A DNA stretch of 64,000 nucleotides. Source: Geomonas oryzae. GTDB lineage: Bacteria; Desulfobacterota; Desulfuromonadia; Geobacterales; Geobacteraceae. Positions within the stretch are counted from its first letter, which is position 1, and the number at the start of each line of letters is the position of its first letter. The notes under the pieces were generated by a model. The model was not told where the DNA came from. It saw nothing but the letters and a program-made list of their open reading frames with translations, and searched no databases. Made by a program: the position numbers and the translations under genes. Location: contig NZ_RAHW01000011.1 of assembly GCF_004117875.1 (NCBI RefSeq), positions 62,001 through 126,000 of the forward strand. Direction: 5' to 3'. Shown one piece after another: positions 8,756 through 17,898 of the stretch.

Positions 8756-11218
8756 ATGACAGGAACTGAAACGTCTAGATCATACCTCCTTTTGGCGATT
8801 CTCGAAAGGATTGAGGCAAGACATGTCCCCTACGCCATCTTAACGCCCGCTAGCGGTCAGGTCCCTGACACTACTTCCGATGTTGATCTGGCGCTTGATG
8901 CTGATCCTAGAAGCACAATAGAGCCTATTCTTCTAGAAATGCAGGGTCTAGGAGAGGTTAAGATCCTTCAGCGGTTGTACTACGAGGTGCCGGCAGGCTT
9001 TTGCTACACATTGGTTTCAAACGAGCAACAAAATCAAGATATTTTGTCCCTCGATTGCCTCTGGGATCCTTATGGCATCAGTCGTTACAACATAAATACT
9101 CTTGAGTTGGTGGCAAGACGGGTAAAGGAGCAATGGGGGTACCGGGCTAGCGATGTAGACCTTGCCGTCTATTTTTTGAAAAAAAGAGCGGCCAAAGCTG
9201 CCCATTTCATGCTCACTACTAACAAGAGCCAACTGGACAATCTACAGCAAATTCTTCAACGACTGCAAGCGGCGGATTACCTTATAATAAAAGAGAGTTT
9301 CCAAGGCTGCGATACAGAGGGAATCATCAAATCCATTGGGACAGCAAAAACCTTAAAAGATGCCAACTCAGCAATAATGCGCGTTTGGCAAGCCTGGGGA
9401 AAACATCGCTGGAGTAGACACCCGTTGCTGTGGCTTCACAGTCTGTGGAGAAACTTTCTCCGGCTGACTCACCGACTGTTACACCCCACGGGCCTTTTCG
9501 TAGTTCTTGTGGGGCCAGACGGTTGTGGAAAATCCACGATCGCCCAAGCCGTAACCCAGAAACGACCACGAATATACAGGCGATCATGGTCTTTCCATTG
9601 GCGTCCCGGTTTTCTGCCAAAACTCTCCAGATATATGCAGAGACCAACTCCAGCGAGTCCTGAACCACAACGAGAAGCCGTTTACGGAACAGTCACTTCA
9701 TTTGTGAGGTATCTATACTATCTTACCGATTTCACATTTGGCTATTGGTTTCTGGTCTACCCACAAAAAGTGGCAACCGCCCTCATTGTCGGCGAGCGAT
9801 GGTATTATGACATCATCGTTAATCCGCAACGCTATGGCTTCCGCCTCCCTTCTTCTGTTTTGCGGTTTGGACAAAGATTTGTGCCGAGACCTGATATTGT
9901 TTTTATGCTGAAGGCTTCAGCGACTGAAGTTTATAGACGCAAGCCAGAATTGACTACCGAAGAAATCAAGACTCAAATTGATAAATTCGATCTTCTTCTC
10001 GTCAACGAGCCAACAGTTGAAATTGACACGGGAACAGATGAATTGAGTTCAATCCAGAGGGTACAGTTCGAAATTTTGGAAGAATCAGCACGGGTTACCG
10101 GTCAACGTCTTAAACACGTTCTGACATGGGTTGGATTTGGGCCCCGTTCCGGCACCAAAGTCTGGCGACACCCCAAAGTCCCCCCACGGAGAGCGCTACA
10201 ATTGTATCATCCCGCATCAACGACAGGGCGGTTGGCAAAATCTGTCGCGTCAATTCTCCCATCCCCTCTGTCCACCCGTTTACTCTTCCGCACATTGCCA
10301 TCATCAGCAGTAGTTGAAAGGCTGTGTCAATATTCCAAGACAATACAAAGTATCTTATCTGAGCCAACAGCCACAGTCAGTTTTGCCACAGGCACTCCAG
10401 GACCGCACCGCAAAACGGTAGCCCAGGTCGCAGTGGACGATACAGTAAGCGCGTATGTCAAGCTCGACATAAACAACACACTTAAAGTACTTTTTGATAC
10501 AGAGAACGCTGCCCTGACGTTAATTACTAAATCTCAAGCGACTCCATTCAGGCATCCCGTAGTTCTCTATGACGCAATAGTGGAAAACATTCGGTATTTA
10601 TTCCTTAGTGGGCCAGAAAATGGTTCACACGCACGACATCTAAAACCGGACCACTTGGACAGGTTGTTTCTTACGTACTGGATAGATGCAGAGTCAGCAT
10701 CAATTCAGTTAAACGACCTCCTTACGAACATTGTCACACACTATTACGAAAGCGCCCTCCCCTTAGTTCTGACTAGCGCCATAGACTTCGTGAGAACCAG
10801 TTTCAAGGAAAGCGCTGCGCGTGCGTGGCCCAGCCACGGAGACTACGCCCCGTGGAACACCCTGCTGCTCAGTGACAACTCCCTCTATGTATTTGACTGG
10901 GAATATTTCGATGTCCAAGCGCCTGCATTGCAGGATTTCTTCCACCGAATTTTCATGCCGGCCAAGTTGAGTGAATCTCTCTCCCCGAAGCAACTCATCA
11001 TGCGCCTGCTGTCCATACGCAATGACACCTTTTGGGGGCCGATACTGGACTATTCAGGAGTGCGCGATCATGAGTTACCCGGGTATCTAATGCTTTACCT
11101 GTTGAGGCAGGTAACCCGTCAAGAAACCGTTGCCATTTCAGAAAACACCTCCACGTCCTATGTCCTCGCCTGCATACACAGTCTCCTTTTGCAATCAAAC
11201 TATCCAGACATCACATGA
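8756..11218 (+). CDS. Three-domain protein: NTase-like, P-loop kinase, APH-like kinase
   Basis: This 820-residue protein appears to join three domains. Residues 20-130 look nucleotidyltransferase-like (PYAILTPASG then TSDVDLALD). Residues 240-460 form a thymidylate-kinase-like P-loop domain with Walker A GPDGCGKS near 252. Residues 560-800 resemble an aminoglycoside phosphotransferase/choline kinase fold, with the catalytic loop HGDYAPWN near 694 and the metal-binding FDWEYFD near 712. Both kinase cores look intact. It overlaps the next glycosyltransferase gene by four bases, so it is translated within the polysaccharide cassette. Phosphorylation or activation of a sugar or phospho-substituent is inference. 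GAAGGAAC lies a few bases before the ATG. Confidence 0.7.
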   Translation: MTGTETSRSYLLLAILERIEARHVPYAILTPASGQVPDTTSDVDLALDADPRSTIEPILLEMQGLGEVKILQRLYYEVPAGFCYTLVSNEQQNQDILSLDCLWDPYGISRYNINTLELVARRVKEQWGYRASDVDLAVYFLKKRAAKAAHFMLTTNKSQLDNLQQILQRLQAADYLIIKESFQGCDTEGIIKSIGTAKTLKDANSAIMRVWQAWGKHRWSRHPLLWLHSLWRNFLRLTHRLLHPTGLFVVLVGPDGCGKSTIAQAVTQKRPRIYRRSWSFHWRPGFLPKLSRYMQRPTPASPEPQREAVYGTVTSFVRYLYYLTDFTFGYWFLVYPQKVATALIVGERWYYDIIVNPQRYGFRLPSSVLRFGQRFVPRPDIVFMLKASATEVYRRKPELTTEEIKTQIDKFDLLLVNEPTVEIDTGTDELSSIQRVQFEILEESARVTGQRLKHVLTWVGFGPRSGTKVWRHPKVPPRRALQLYHPASTTGRLAKSVASILPSPLSTRLLFRTLPSSAVVERLCQYSKTIQSILSEPTATVSFATGTPGPHRKTVAQVAVDDTVSAYVKLDINNTLKVLFDTENAALTLITKSQATPFRHPVVLYDAIVENIRYLFLSGPENGSHARHLKPDHLDRLFLTYWIDAESASIQLNDLLTNIVTHYYESALPLVLTSAIDFVRTSFKESAARAWPSHGDYAPWNTLLLSDNSLYVFDWEYFDVQAPALQDFFHRIFMPAKLSESLSPKQLIMRLLSIRNDTFWGPILDYSGVRDHELPGYLMLYLLRQVTRQETVAISENTSTSYVLACIHSLLLQSNYPDIT

Positions 11219-12471
11219 AAGTACTCGTCTCCGCCTATGCCTGCGAACCCAATAAAGGTTCAGAACCAGGAATTGGATGGAATCTGGCAAAACAAGCTGC
11301 CCTGTTCCATGAAGTATGGGTGCTGACCAGAAGGAACAATCGCGAAGTGATTGAGGAGGAAATGCGTTTAAATCCTTGCACGTCTTTGCACTTTATATAC
11401 ATAGATTTACCTGGTTGGTTTTGTTTTTGGAAAAGAGGCGCAAAAGGACTCCATATTTACTACTGTCTCTGGCAGGTTGCGGCTTACCGTCACGCAAAAC
11501 GCCTTCTTAGAGAAATCGACTTTGATCTAGCACACCACCTGACGTTTGGCAACGTCTGGCTCCCCACCCTCCTTTGGAAGCTACCAATTCCTTTTATTTG
11601 GGGGCCACTGGGGGGGTACGAAACAATTCCTCTGACATTTTGGAGGATGTTCAAATTGAAATGGAAGTTGTTTGAATTCATCAGATGCCTAATTCGGTTC
11701 TGGGCACGCTATCTTGATCCTTTAACCATGAGAACAGGGGAAAAGGCGTCAATTATAATAAGTCGCACTTTTGAGACCGAATTAGCATTGTTAAAAGCAT
11801 TTCCAGGCAAGATTCGATCTATGCCAGGAAATGGTCTTAACAGATACGAAATTGAAGATAAATTTTTGAGTTATTGCAACCCAATTGATACGCCCATACT
11901 CAACGTGCTAATGGTGGGAAGAATGATCCACTGGAAAGGATTTGACATGGGAATCCAGGCCTTTAAAAGATTGGCTACGGCTAACACTGCCGCAAAATTA
12001 CATATTGTCGGATCAGGCCCGGAAGAGAAACACCTGAGAAGCCTTTGTTCGTCCATTGGTATCGGCGAGAAGGTCATTTTTCACGGCCAAACGAGCCACC
12101 AGGAAGCCTTGGGCCACTTTGAAAAAGCTGATATTTTACTACACCCAAGCCTGAAAGACTCTGCCTGTTCCGTCATCTTTGAGGCCATGGCAGTCGGAAT
12201 CCCGGTAGTTTGCTTGAATTGCGGGGGGCCTGGCGAGGTCGTAACTGAAGCATCCGGCATCAAGATCACTCTCAAGAACCCACGTCAAGCAGTAGAAGAT
12301 TTAGCCGCAGCGCTCATTCATCTAGGCAATGACAAGGCGTTGAGGCAGGCGCTCGGCGCTGAGGGAAGAAGGCGATTGGAAGAGTTTCTCTGGGAGCAGC
12401 AGGGATACGCTCAAAGGGAACTTTACATCGAAGCTGTCTCTGCCGAGGCATTCAAACACAGGCAGAATTAG
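11215..12471 (+). CDS. GT4 family glycosyltransferase
   Basis: The N-terminus MKVLVSAYACEPNKGSEPG is characteristic of a GT4 subgroup in exopolysaccharide loci, where the Gly-Ser-Glu-Pro-Gly segment lies in the acceptor lobe. The donor lobe has NVLMVGRMIHWKGFDMGIQA near residue 222, HIVGSGPEEKHL, KADILLHPSLKDSACSVIFE near 300 and GIPVVCLNCGGPGEVV. Length (418 aa) is normal. The ATG overlaps the stop of the three-domain gene (ATGA), implying translational coupling. Confidence 0.87.
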   Translation: MKVLVSAYACEPNKGSEPGIGWNLAKQAALFHEVWVLTRRNNREVIEEEMRLNPCTSLHFIYIDLPGWFCFWKRGAKGLHIYYCLWQVAAYRHAKRLLREIDFDLAHHLTFGNVWLPTLLWKLPIPFIWGPLGGYETIPLTFWRMFKLKWKLFEFIRCLIRFWARYLDPLTMRTGEKASIIISRTFETELALLKAFPGKIRSMPGNGLNRYEIEDKFLSYCNPIDTPILNVLMVGRMIHWKGFDMGIQAFKRLATANTAAKLHIVGSGPEEKHLRSLCSSIGIGEKVIFHGQTSHQEALGHFEKADILLHPSLKDSACSVIFEAMAVGIPVVCLNCGGPGEVVTEASGIKITLKNPRQAVEDLAAALIHLGNDKALRQALGAEGRRRLEEFLWEQQGYAQRELYIEAVSAEAFKHRQN

Positions 12472-12506
12472 TCGGCAAAACCAATCGAAGACCTTCTAGC
12501 AAAGCA

Positions 12507-13718
12507 ATGAATATTATCTTAGGTCATAACTACTATGGTTCATCATCACCCAGTGGCGAAAACATGGCTTTCGATGCGGAGGTCTTGTTATTGCGCCAGC
12601 ACGGACACACGCTTACACAGTTAGTGCGGCACAATGACGAGATTCGAAACCAGGGAGTGTGGGGCTGCGTACGTGGCGCGCTGAGTGCTCCTTGGAATCC
12701 TTTTAGCGAATGGGCCACAGAACAGTTAAGCAGGACGAAATCATTTGATATTCTCCATATCCACAACACTTTCCCACTTCTCTCACCTTCAGTATTTTAT
12801 GCCGCAAAGAACTCAAGGCCAGCAACGGTTCTAACCCTTCATAACTTCCGAACCTTCTGTGCAGCCGGCATCCTGATGCGGGAGGGACGTCCATGTACCG
12901 AATGCCTTGATAAGCGAAGCGTTGGCCCAGCCTTACGCCACAAATGTTACAGGGGTGGAATCTTCGCAACGGCCCCTCTGGCGACTATGATATGGCTTCA
13001 CCGCACACTGAAAACCTGGGAGAAGCAGGTTGACGCTTTTATAGCGTTGACCGAATTCCAGAAATATATCCTCTGCAATGCCGGACTCCCTAGCGCCCGT
13101 GTATTCGTAAAACCCAACTTTTACCCTACCCCTCCAGAGCCATTGCCGTGGGGGGAAAGAATACGCAAGGTTGCGTTTATCGGGCGGCTCAGTGTTGAAA
13201 AAGGCTGCAACGTCCTCATAAAGACGTGGAAACTGTGGGGCCGTGAGGCACCACTCCTCGAGATCATTGGAGATGGTCCTGAGCGTTCAAAACTTGAAGA
13301 TTCAGTATCTGCTGCCGGTTTATCTAAAAAGATAATTTTCCGAGGCCAATTATCCTTCAATGAGGCACAGACAAGGCTGTCAACGGCTCGCCTGCTAGTA
13401 ATCCCATCGCTCTGCTTCGAGGGGTTCCCAATGGTCATTCGGGAAGCCTTTGCTTTCGGCATCCCAGTAGTAGCTTCCAGACTTGGATCAATGCCTTGGA
13501 TAATTGCAGAAGAGAGTACGGGGACACTATTCCAGCCAGGAGATGCCAAAGATCTCTTAGACAAGATACAAAATATTTGGGAAAATGATCACAAATTATC
13601 AACTATGGGTACAAACGCAAGAGAATCATTTTTGCAAAAATATACAGCAGATGTTAACTACAATGAGCTTATCCAAATTTATCAATTTGCCATTGATTAC
13701 AGAAATAAAAAATTTTAG
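12507..13718 (+). CDS. GT4 family glycosyltransferase
   Basis: The 403-residue GT-B protein has an acceptor lobe with SSSPSGENMAFDAEVLLL near residue 13 and a Cys-containing loop (CTECLDKRSVG) seen in this GT4 subgroup. The donor lobe has KVAFIGRLSVEKGCNVLIK near 222, LEIIGDGPERSKLE, and SLCFEGFPMVIREAFAFGIP near 300. It follows the previous transferase by 35 bases. It is the fourth GT4-like enzyme of the cassette, so the repeat unit probably has at least five sugars counting the WecG-type and priming steps. Confidence 0.87.
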   Translation: MNIILGHNYYGSSSPSGENMAFDAEVLLLRQHGHTLTQLVRHNDEIRNQGVWGCVRGALSAPWNPFSEWATEQLSRTKSFDILHIHNTFPLLSPSVFYAAKNSRPATVLTLHNFRTFCAAGILMREGRPCTECLDKRSVGPALRHKCYRGGIFATAPLATMIWLHRTLKTWEKQVDAFIALTEFQKYILCNAGLPSARVFVKPNFYPTPPEPLPWGERIRKVAFIGRLSVEKGCNVLIKTWKLWGREAPLLEIIGDGPERSKLEDSVSAAGLSKKIIFRGQLSFNEAQTRLSTARLLVIPSLCFEGFPMVIREAFAFGIPVVASRLGSMPWIIAEESTGTLFQPGDAKDLLDKIQNIWENDHKLSTMGTNARESFLQKYTADVNYNELIQIYQFAIDYRNKKF

Positions 13719-13843
13719 CAAAATAAACAAACGTCATCTGTCTCACTCAACGTTACTACACTTAATCACTTTTTTCATAAAATGTTACTTCACATTTCTC
13801 AGAAGGTTCTCAACCCCGATGCCATAAAATTATTTTTATCAAA

Positions 13844-14620
13844 ATGACACAACACACACCGGTGGTTGACATCTTTGGATATCAAGTCAGCGCCCGCGGC
13901 GTTAGCGGCGACATTGAACAAGCGTGTCGATTGATTTTCGTGGGACACCACGGACAGTACATGGCCTGCGCAAACCCCCATTCACTCGTGATCGCATCAA
14001 GAGACGCACCTTTCCACACAGCCCTTCTGCAAGCGGATCTTCTGCTCCCAGATGGCGTAGGAATTGTTCTCGCTTCGCGAACTCTCAATCAAACTACATT
14101 GAGTCGGGTTGCAGGCTTCGAGTTTTTTTATGGGCTCACAAAGACTTTAGATCGGTTAGGGGGGGGACGATATTTTTTTCTCGGCTCTTCAAATCATGTC
14201 TTAAATGAGATAACAGTACGACTGAATCGTGAATTTCCATCGATAACGGTATGCGGAACACTCTCACCTTCATTCACTAAAGAGTTTAGTGACACAGAAA
14301 ATGAATCGATAATTTCAGCGATCAACGCATCTAAGCCAGATGTTTTGTGGGTGGGCATGACTGCTCCGAAGCAGGAAAAGTGGATATACCGGAACAGGAA
14401 CAAACTCACCGTGCCGTTTATCGCTGGAATCGGAGCAGTGTTTGATTTTTACGCCGGTACCAAGAAACGCTCCTCCGTTTTTTGGCAGAAGGTTGGACTT
14501 GAATGGCTCCCCCGTTTTTTGCATGAACCTTGTCGACTTTGGGAGAGGAATATGAGATCGACCCCCATATTCCTTTACTGGATCGCCCGTGAAAAATACA
14601 AGATTCTCTTCAAGCGATAG
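13844..14620 (+). CDS. WecG/TagA/CpsF family glycosyltransferase (GT26)
   Basis: The 258-residue protein carries the family's conserved stations: CANPHS near residue 43, LLPDGVGIVLA near 67, VGMTAPKQEKW near 172, GIGAVFDFYAG near 195 and GLEWLPRFLHEP near 218. Such enzymes add the second sugar (often ManNAc-type) to undecaprenyl-PP-HexNAc, which matches the WecA-like priming enzyme encoded downstream. A 125-base AT-rich gap precedes it and no clear ribosome-binding site is seen. It is the last gene of the AT-rich cassette. Confidence 0.88.
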   Translation: MTQHTPVVDIFGYQVSARGVSGDIEQACRLIFVGHHGQYMACANPHSLVIASRDAPFHTALLQADLLLPDGVGIVLASRTLNQTTLSRVAGFEFFYGLTKTLDRLGGGRYFFLGSSNHVLNEITVRLNREFPSITVCGTLSPSFTKEFSDTENESIISAINASKPDVLWVGMTAPKQEKWIYRNRNKLTVPFIAGIGAVFDFYAGTKKRSSVFWQKVGLEWLPRFLHEPCRLWERNMRSTPIFLYWIAREKYKILFKR

Positions 14621-14710
14621 ACCATCCCCGCACGCCCGGTTTTATGGACGCACTTACCGCCCTGGTAGAACGCTCCGCCTCACAACAACGGCATCCTGAC
14701 CTGTAACGTC

Positions 14711-16240
14711 ATGGGAATTTCCTTCATGCATCAGCGCGTGTTGGCAAGCATCTACCTGATTCTTTTGTTACTCCTGTTCAGGGAGAGCACCTCCTACTTG
14801 ATCAGGATGTGGAACGGTGAGGAGCATACCTACTGCTATGTTGTCCCGTTCATCGTGGGATACCTCCTCTGGGATAAGCGCTGCATGTTGAGGGCTCGCC
14901 CCTCAACTCCTTCCGCGTGGGGGCTACTGCCGTTGGGAGTCGGGATTTTGCTCTACCTGTTAGGGGATTTGGGAGGGGAGTTCTACACGCTCTTCCTCTC
15001 ATCCTGGTGCATGGTAGCAGGGCTGCTATTGATGCACCTCGGATGGCAAAAGCTCCGCGTTATCCTGTTCCCCCTGCTCTTCAGCATGGCCATATTCCCC
15101 TTTCCGGGTCTCATCAACAACACCCTGTCCCTCAACCTTAAGCTGGTCTCCTCGGCGCTCGGCGTGCACATCCTGCAGGTATTGGGCGTCACCGCGTTTC
15201 GCGAGGGCAACGTGATCGACCTGGGCTTCACCCGACTGCAAGTGGTGGATGCCTGCAGCGGGTTGCGCTACCTGTTGCCGTTGCTAATTCTCGGGGTGTT
15301 GCTGGCCTATTTCTTTCGCGCGCCGTTTTGGAAACGTGCGCTGCTGGTTGTTTCGACCGTCCCGCTGACCATCATCGTCAACGGTATGCGTATCGCTAGT
15401 GTGGGGCTGCTCTATCCCGTCTTCGGCGCACAGGTGGCAGAAGGATTTTTCCACGATTTTTCCGGCTGGCTGATCTTCATGGTGAGCCTTGTGGCCCTGC
15501 TTGGGGAAATGCGGCTGCTGAAACGGCTCCCGGAAAACCCGGCTGAACCTTCGTCCCCGAAATGCAGCCGTCACGACATCGCTGCCGGCGGCGCTTCGGC
15601 GCTCTGGCTCAAGTGGTGCGCAGCCCTTCTGCTGGCCGGGCTGGTGATAACGGTGAGGGTGGTGGATTTCCGTGAGCGGGTGCCGCTGGCCAAGCCTCTG
15701 TCGGAATTCCCCCGATCCCTCGGCCAGTGGCAAGGAAATCGATTGACGATGGAACGCGCAACTCTTGATTCCCTCAAACCGAGCGATTACCTGCTGGCTG
15801 ATTTCAGGGACACCGGTGCCAAAACGGTGAGCCTGTACGTGGCATATAACGAGAGCCAGCGCAAGGGCGAATCAAGCCATTCACCCTCCAGCTGCCTCCC
15901 CGGAAGCGGTTGGCTCTTTGAAGGTTCCGGACTGACGATGCTCCCCATCGGCCCCCGTGGCGAACTCTGTTCTGTCAACCGGGCCGCGCTGCAGAAAAAC
16001 GGCGAGAGGCTTCTTGTCTACTACTGGTTCCCCCAGCGAGGGCGGGTGCTGACGAACATGCTTGAACTGAAGCTTTACGCTTTTTGGGACGCACTCATGC
16101 TTCGCCGTACCGACGGGGCCCTCGTGCGATTGATTACGCCTATTGATGCCGGTGAACAGGCCGCCGATTCGGAACGCCGGGTTGCCGACTTCGCCCGGCA
16201 GGCCATGCCGGTCCTGGCAACGTTTCTGCCGAGTCGTTAA
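14711..16240 (+). CDS. xrtA: Exosortase fused to EpsI domain (XrtA type)
   Basis: The N-terminal 285 residues are a multi-pass exosortase with its catalytic set: Cys182 in VVDACSGLRY, Arg227 in VNGMRIASVG and His248 in GFFHDFSGW. The C-terminal third (from about residue 300) is an EpsI domain (RVVDFRERVPLAKPLSEFPR, ESSHSPSSCLPGSGW). Exosortases cleave and transfer PEP-CTERM proteins at the membrane and sit beside exopolysaccharide genes. XrtA is favoured over other classes because the downstream PrsT, export, barrel, chain-length and kinase genes are the XrtA-associated set. GC content is high again from here. No PEP-CTERM substrate was found in this window. Confidence 0.85.
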   Translation: MGISFMHQRVLASIYLILLLLLFRESTSYLIRMWNGEEHTYCYVVPFIVGYLLWDKRCMLRARPSTPSAWGLLPLGVGILLYLLGDLGGEFYTLFLSSWCMVAGLLLMHLGWQKLRVILFPLLFSMAIFPFPGLINNTLSLNLKLVSSALGVHILQVLGVTAFREGNVIDLGFTRLQVVDACSGLRYLLPLLILGVLLAYFFRAPFWKRALLVVSTVPLTIIVNGMRIASVGLLYPVFGAQVAEGFFHDFSGWLIFMVSLVALLGEMRLLKRLPENPAEPSSPKCSRHDIAAGGASALWLKWCAALLLAGLVITVRVVDFRERVPLAKPLSEFPRSLGQWQGNRLTMERATLDSLKPSDYLLADFRDTGAKTVSLYVAYNESQRKGESSHSPSSCLPGSGWLFEGSGLTMLPIGPRGELCSVNRAALQKNGERLLVYYWFPQRGRVLTNMLELKLYAFWDALMLRRTDGALVRLITPIDAGEQAADSERRVADFARQAMPVLATFLPSR

Positions 16241-17869
16241 ATGAACCTACTGACCACACTCATCGCATCGATGCTGCTGACAGCCGTGGCCATCCCGATC
16301 CTGTCACGGGTGGCGCTTTGGTGTAACCTGGTCGATCTCCCAAACGAGCGCAAGGTGCACAACCGGCCGATCCCCAGGGTGGGAGGCCTCGCCATGGTGC
16401 TGGGAACCTGCGCGCCGCTCATCCGCTGGGAATGGGGGAACGAGTTCCTGCACGCCTACCTTGCGGGCGCGCTGGTCCTGGTCCTCTTCGGCCTGGCGGA
16501 CGACCTGTGGGACATTTCCCCACTCTGGAAATTATGCGGCCAGTCCATCGCCGCAACGGTAATCATCGTCGAGGGAGGGGTGCGCATCGCGACCCTCGGC
16601 TCGTTGTTGCCCGCATGGCTGACCGTCCCGGCCTGGATGCTGACGGCATTGACCCTGATCACCATCGTCGGCGTGACCAACGCCATCAACCTGGCGGACG
16701 GGCTGGACGGCCTGGCCGGGGGGATTAGCCTGCTGTGCATCGCCGAGATCGGCTTCATGGCCTGGCAGGAGGGCGACGCCATCATCTGCCTCATCGCCGT
16801 GGCGCTTTGCGGCGCCATCTTCGGCTTCCTGCGCTACAACACCTTTCCCGCATCGGTCTTTATGGGAGACACCGGAAGCCAGTTCCTGGGCTTTTCGGCG
16901 ATCACGCTCGCACTGTCCCTGACCCAGGGTGTGACGCCCCTTAGCCCGGTCGTTCCGCTGCTCATCCTCGGCTTCCCGGTTCTCGACACTATGACGGTGA
17001 TGACAGGGCGCATCGCCCGGGGATGCTCCCCTTTCGCGGCCGACAAGACCCACTTCCACCATAACCTCCTTGCCCTGGGCCTGCACCATACCGAATCGGT
17101 CCTGGTGATCTACCTGATCCAGGTCTCCCTCGTGGTGGCGGCCTATTACCTGCGCTTCTTCTCCGACTGGCTCCTGCTCGGAGGTTATCTGCTCTTTTCG
17201 ACGGCGGTGCTTGCCCTTTTTGCCCTGTCGCGGAAAAGGAATTGGGAGCCAAGGCGCACCCGGGCGTTGACGCGTGTCAAGGAGCGCCTGCGCGTCATGC
17301 GCGACGAGACGCCGGTGGTCATCTACATGTTTCGCGCGTTGTGCTTTCTGTACCCGGCGCTACTCGTTCTGACCTTCGCCTTGTCAGGACCTCCCAGCAC
17401 CCCTTTTGCCCTTTCGGCCGTTGTGTTCATGCTGGCGCTGGCCGCCATGCGTTTTTTGCTCCCGGCGGGCTTTGAACCTCTGCTCCACGCCATCATCTAC
17501 CTAATCGTCCCCTACGGGGTCTACCTCTCGGGGCAGTGGCTCGACAGCCAGGCGCCCCTTGCGGCCAGGGCATGCAACGTCGTGTTCGGCCTCGTCACGT
17601 TCCTTTTCATCCTGGTCCCCAAGGTGACGCGACGCAACGCGGCCTTCAAAAGCACCCCGATGGATTTCCTCATCGTCTTCCTGGCCGCGGCTGCGCTGCT
17701 GCCGGAAGCGGCGACGCCCGATTTCAGGCTCGGCATGGTCGCAGTGAAGATCCTGATCCTCTATTACGGCTGCGAGGTGCTGATGGCTGAATTGCGAGGG
17801 GAGTACGCAGTCTTGGCGGGCGGCACGGTAGCCGCCCTGGCGATACCGGTGGTACGGTGGGCCGTGTGA
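16241..17869 (+). CDS. MraY/WecA-like undecaprenyl-phosphate sugar-1-phosphate transferase
   Basis: This membrane enzyme would prime repeat-unit synthesis by moving a HexNAc-1-phosphate to undecaprenyl phosphate. Motifs are DDLWDISPLWKL near residue 87, NAINLADGLDGLAGG near 147, FMGDTGSQFLGF near 206 and the HFHHNLLALGL loop near 268. The family is usually about 350 residues; here about 180 extra residues from position 360 add further hydrophobic segments of unknown role. Its ATG directly follows the exosortase stop codon with no gap, indicating coupling. Confidence 0.87.
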   Translation: MNLLTTLIASMLLTAVAIPILSRVALWCNLVDLPNERKVHNRPIPRVGGLAMVLGTCAPLIRWEWGNEFLHAYLAGALVLVLFGLADDLWDISPLWKLCGQSIAATVIIVEGGVRIATLGSLLPAWLTVPAWMLTALTLITIVGVTNAINLADGLDGLAGGISLLCIAEIGFMAWQEGDAIICLIAVALCGAIFGFLRYNTFPASVFMGDTGSQFLGFSAITLALSLTQGVTPLSPVVPLLILGFPVLDTMTVMTGRIARGCSPFAADKTHFHHNLLALGLHHTESVLVIYLIQVSLVVAAYYLRFFSDWLLLGGYLLFSTAVLALFALSRKRNWEPRRTRALTRVKERLRVMRDETPVVIYMFRALCFLYPALLVLTFALSGPPSTPFALSAVVFMLALAAMRFLLPAGFEPLLHAIIYLIVPYGVYLSGQWLDSQAPLAARACNVVFGLVTFLFILVPKVTRRNAAFKSTPMDFLIVFLAAAALLPEAATPDFRLGMVAVKILILYYGCEVLMAELRGEYAVLAGGTVAALAIPVVRWAV

Positions 17870-17898
17870 TGCCATTCATATCGGCAAGGGAGGACGAT

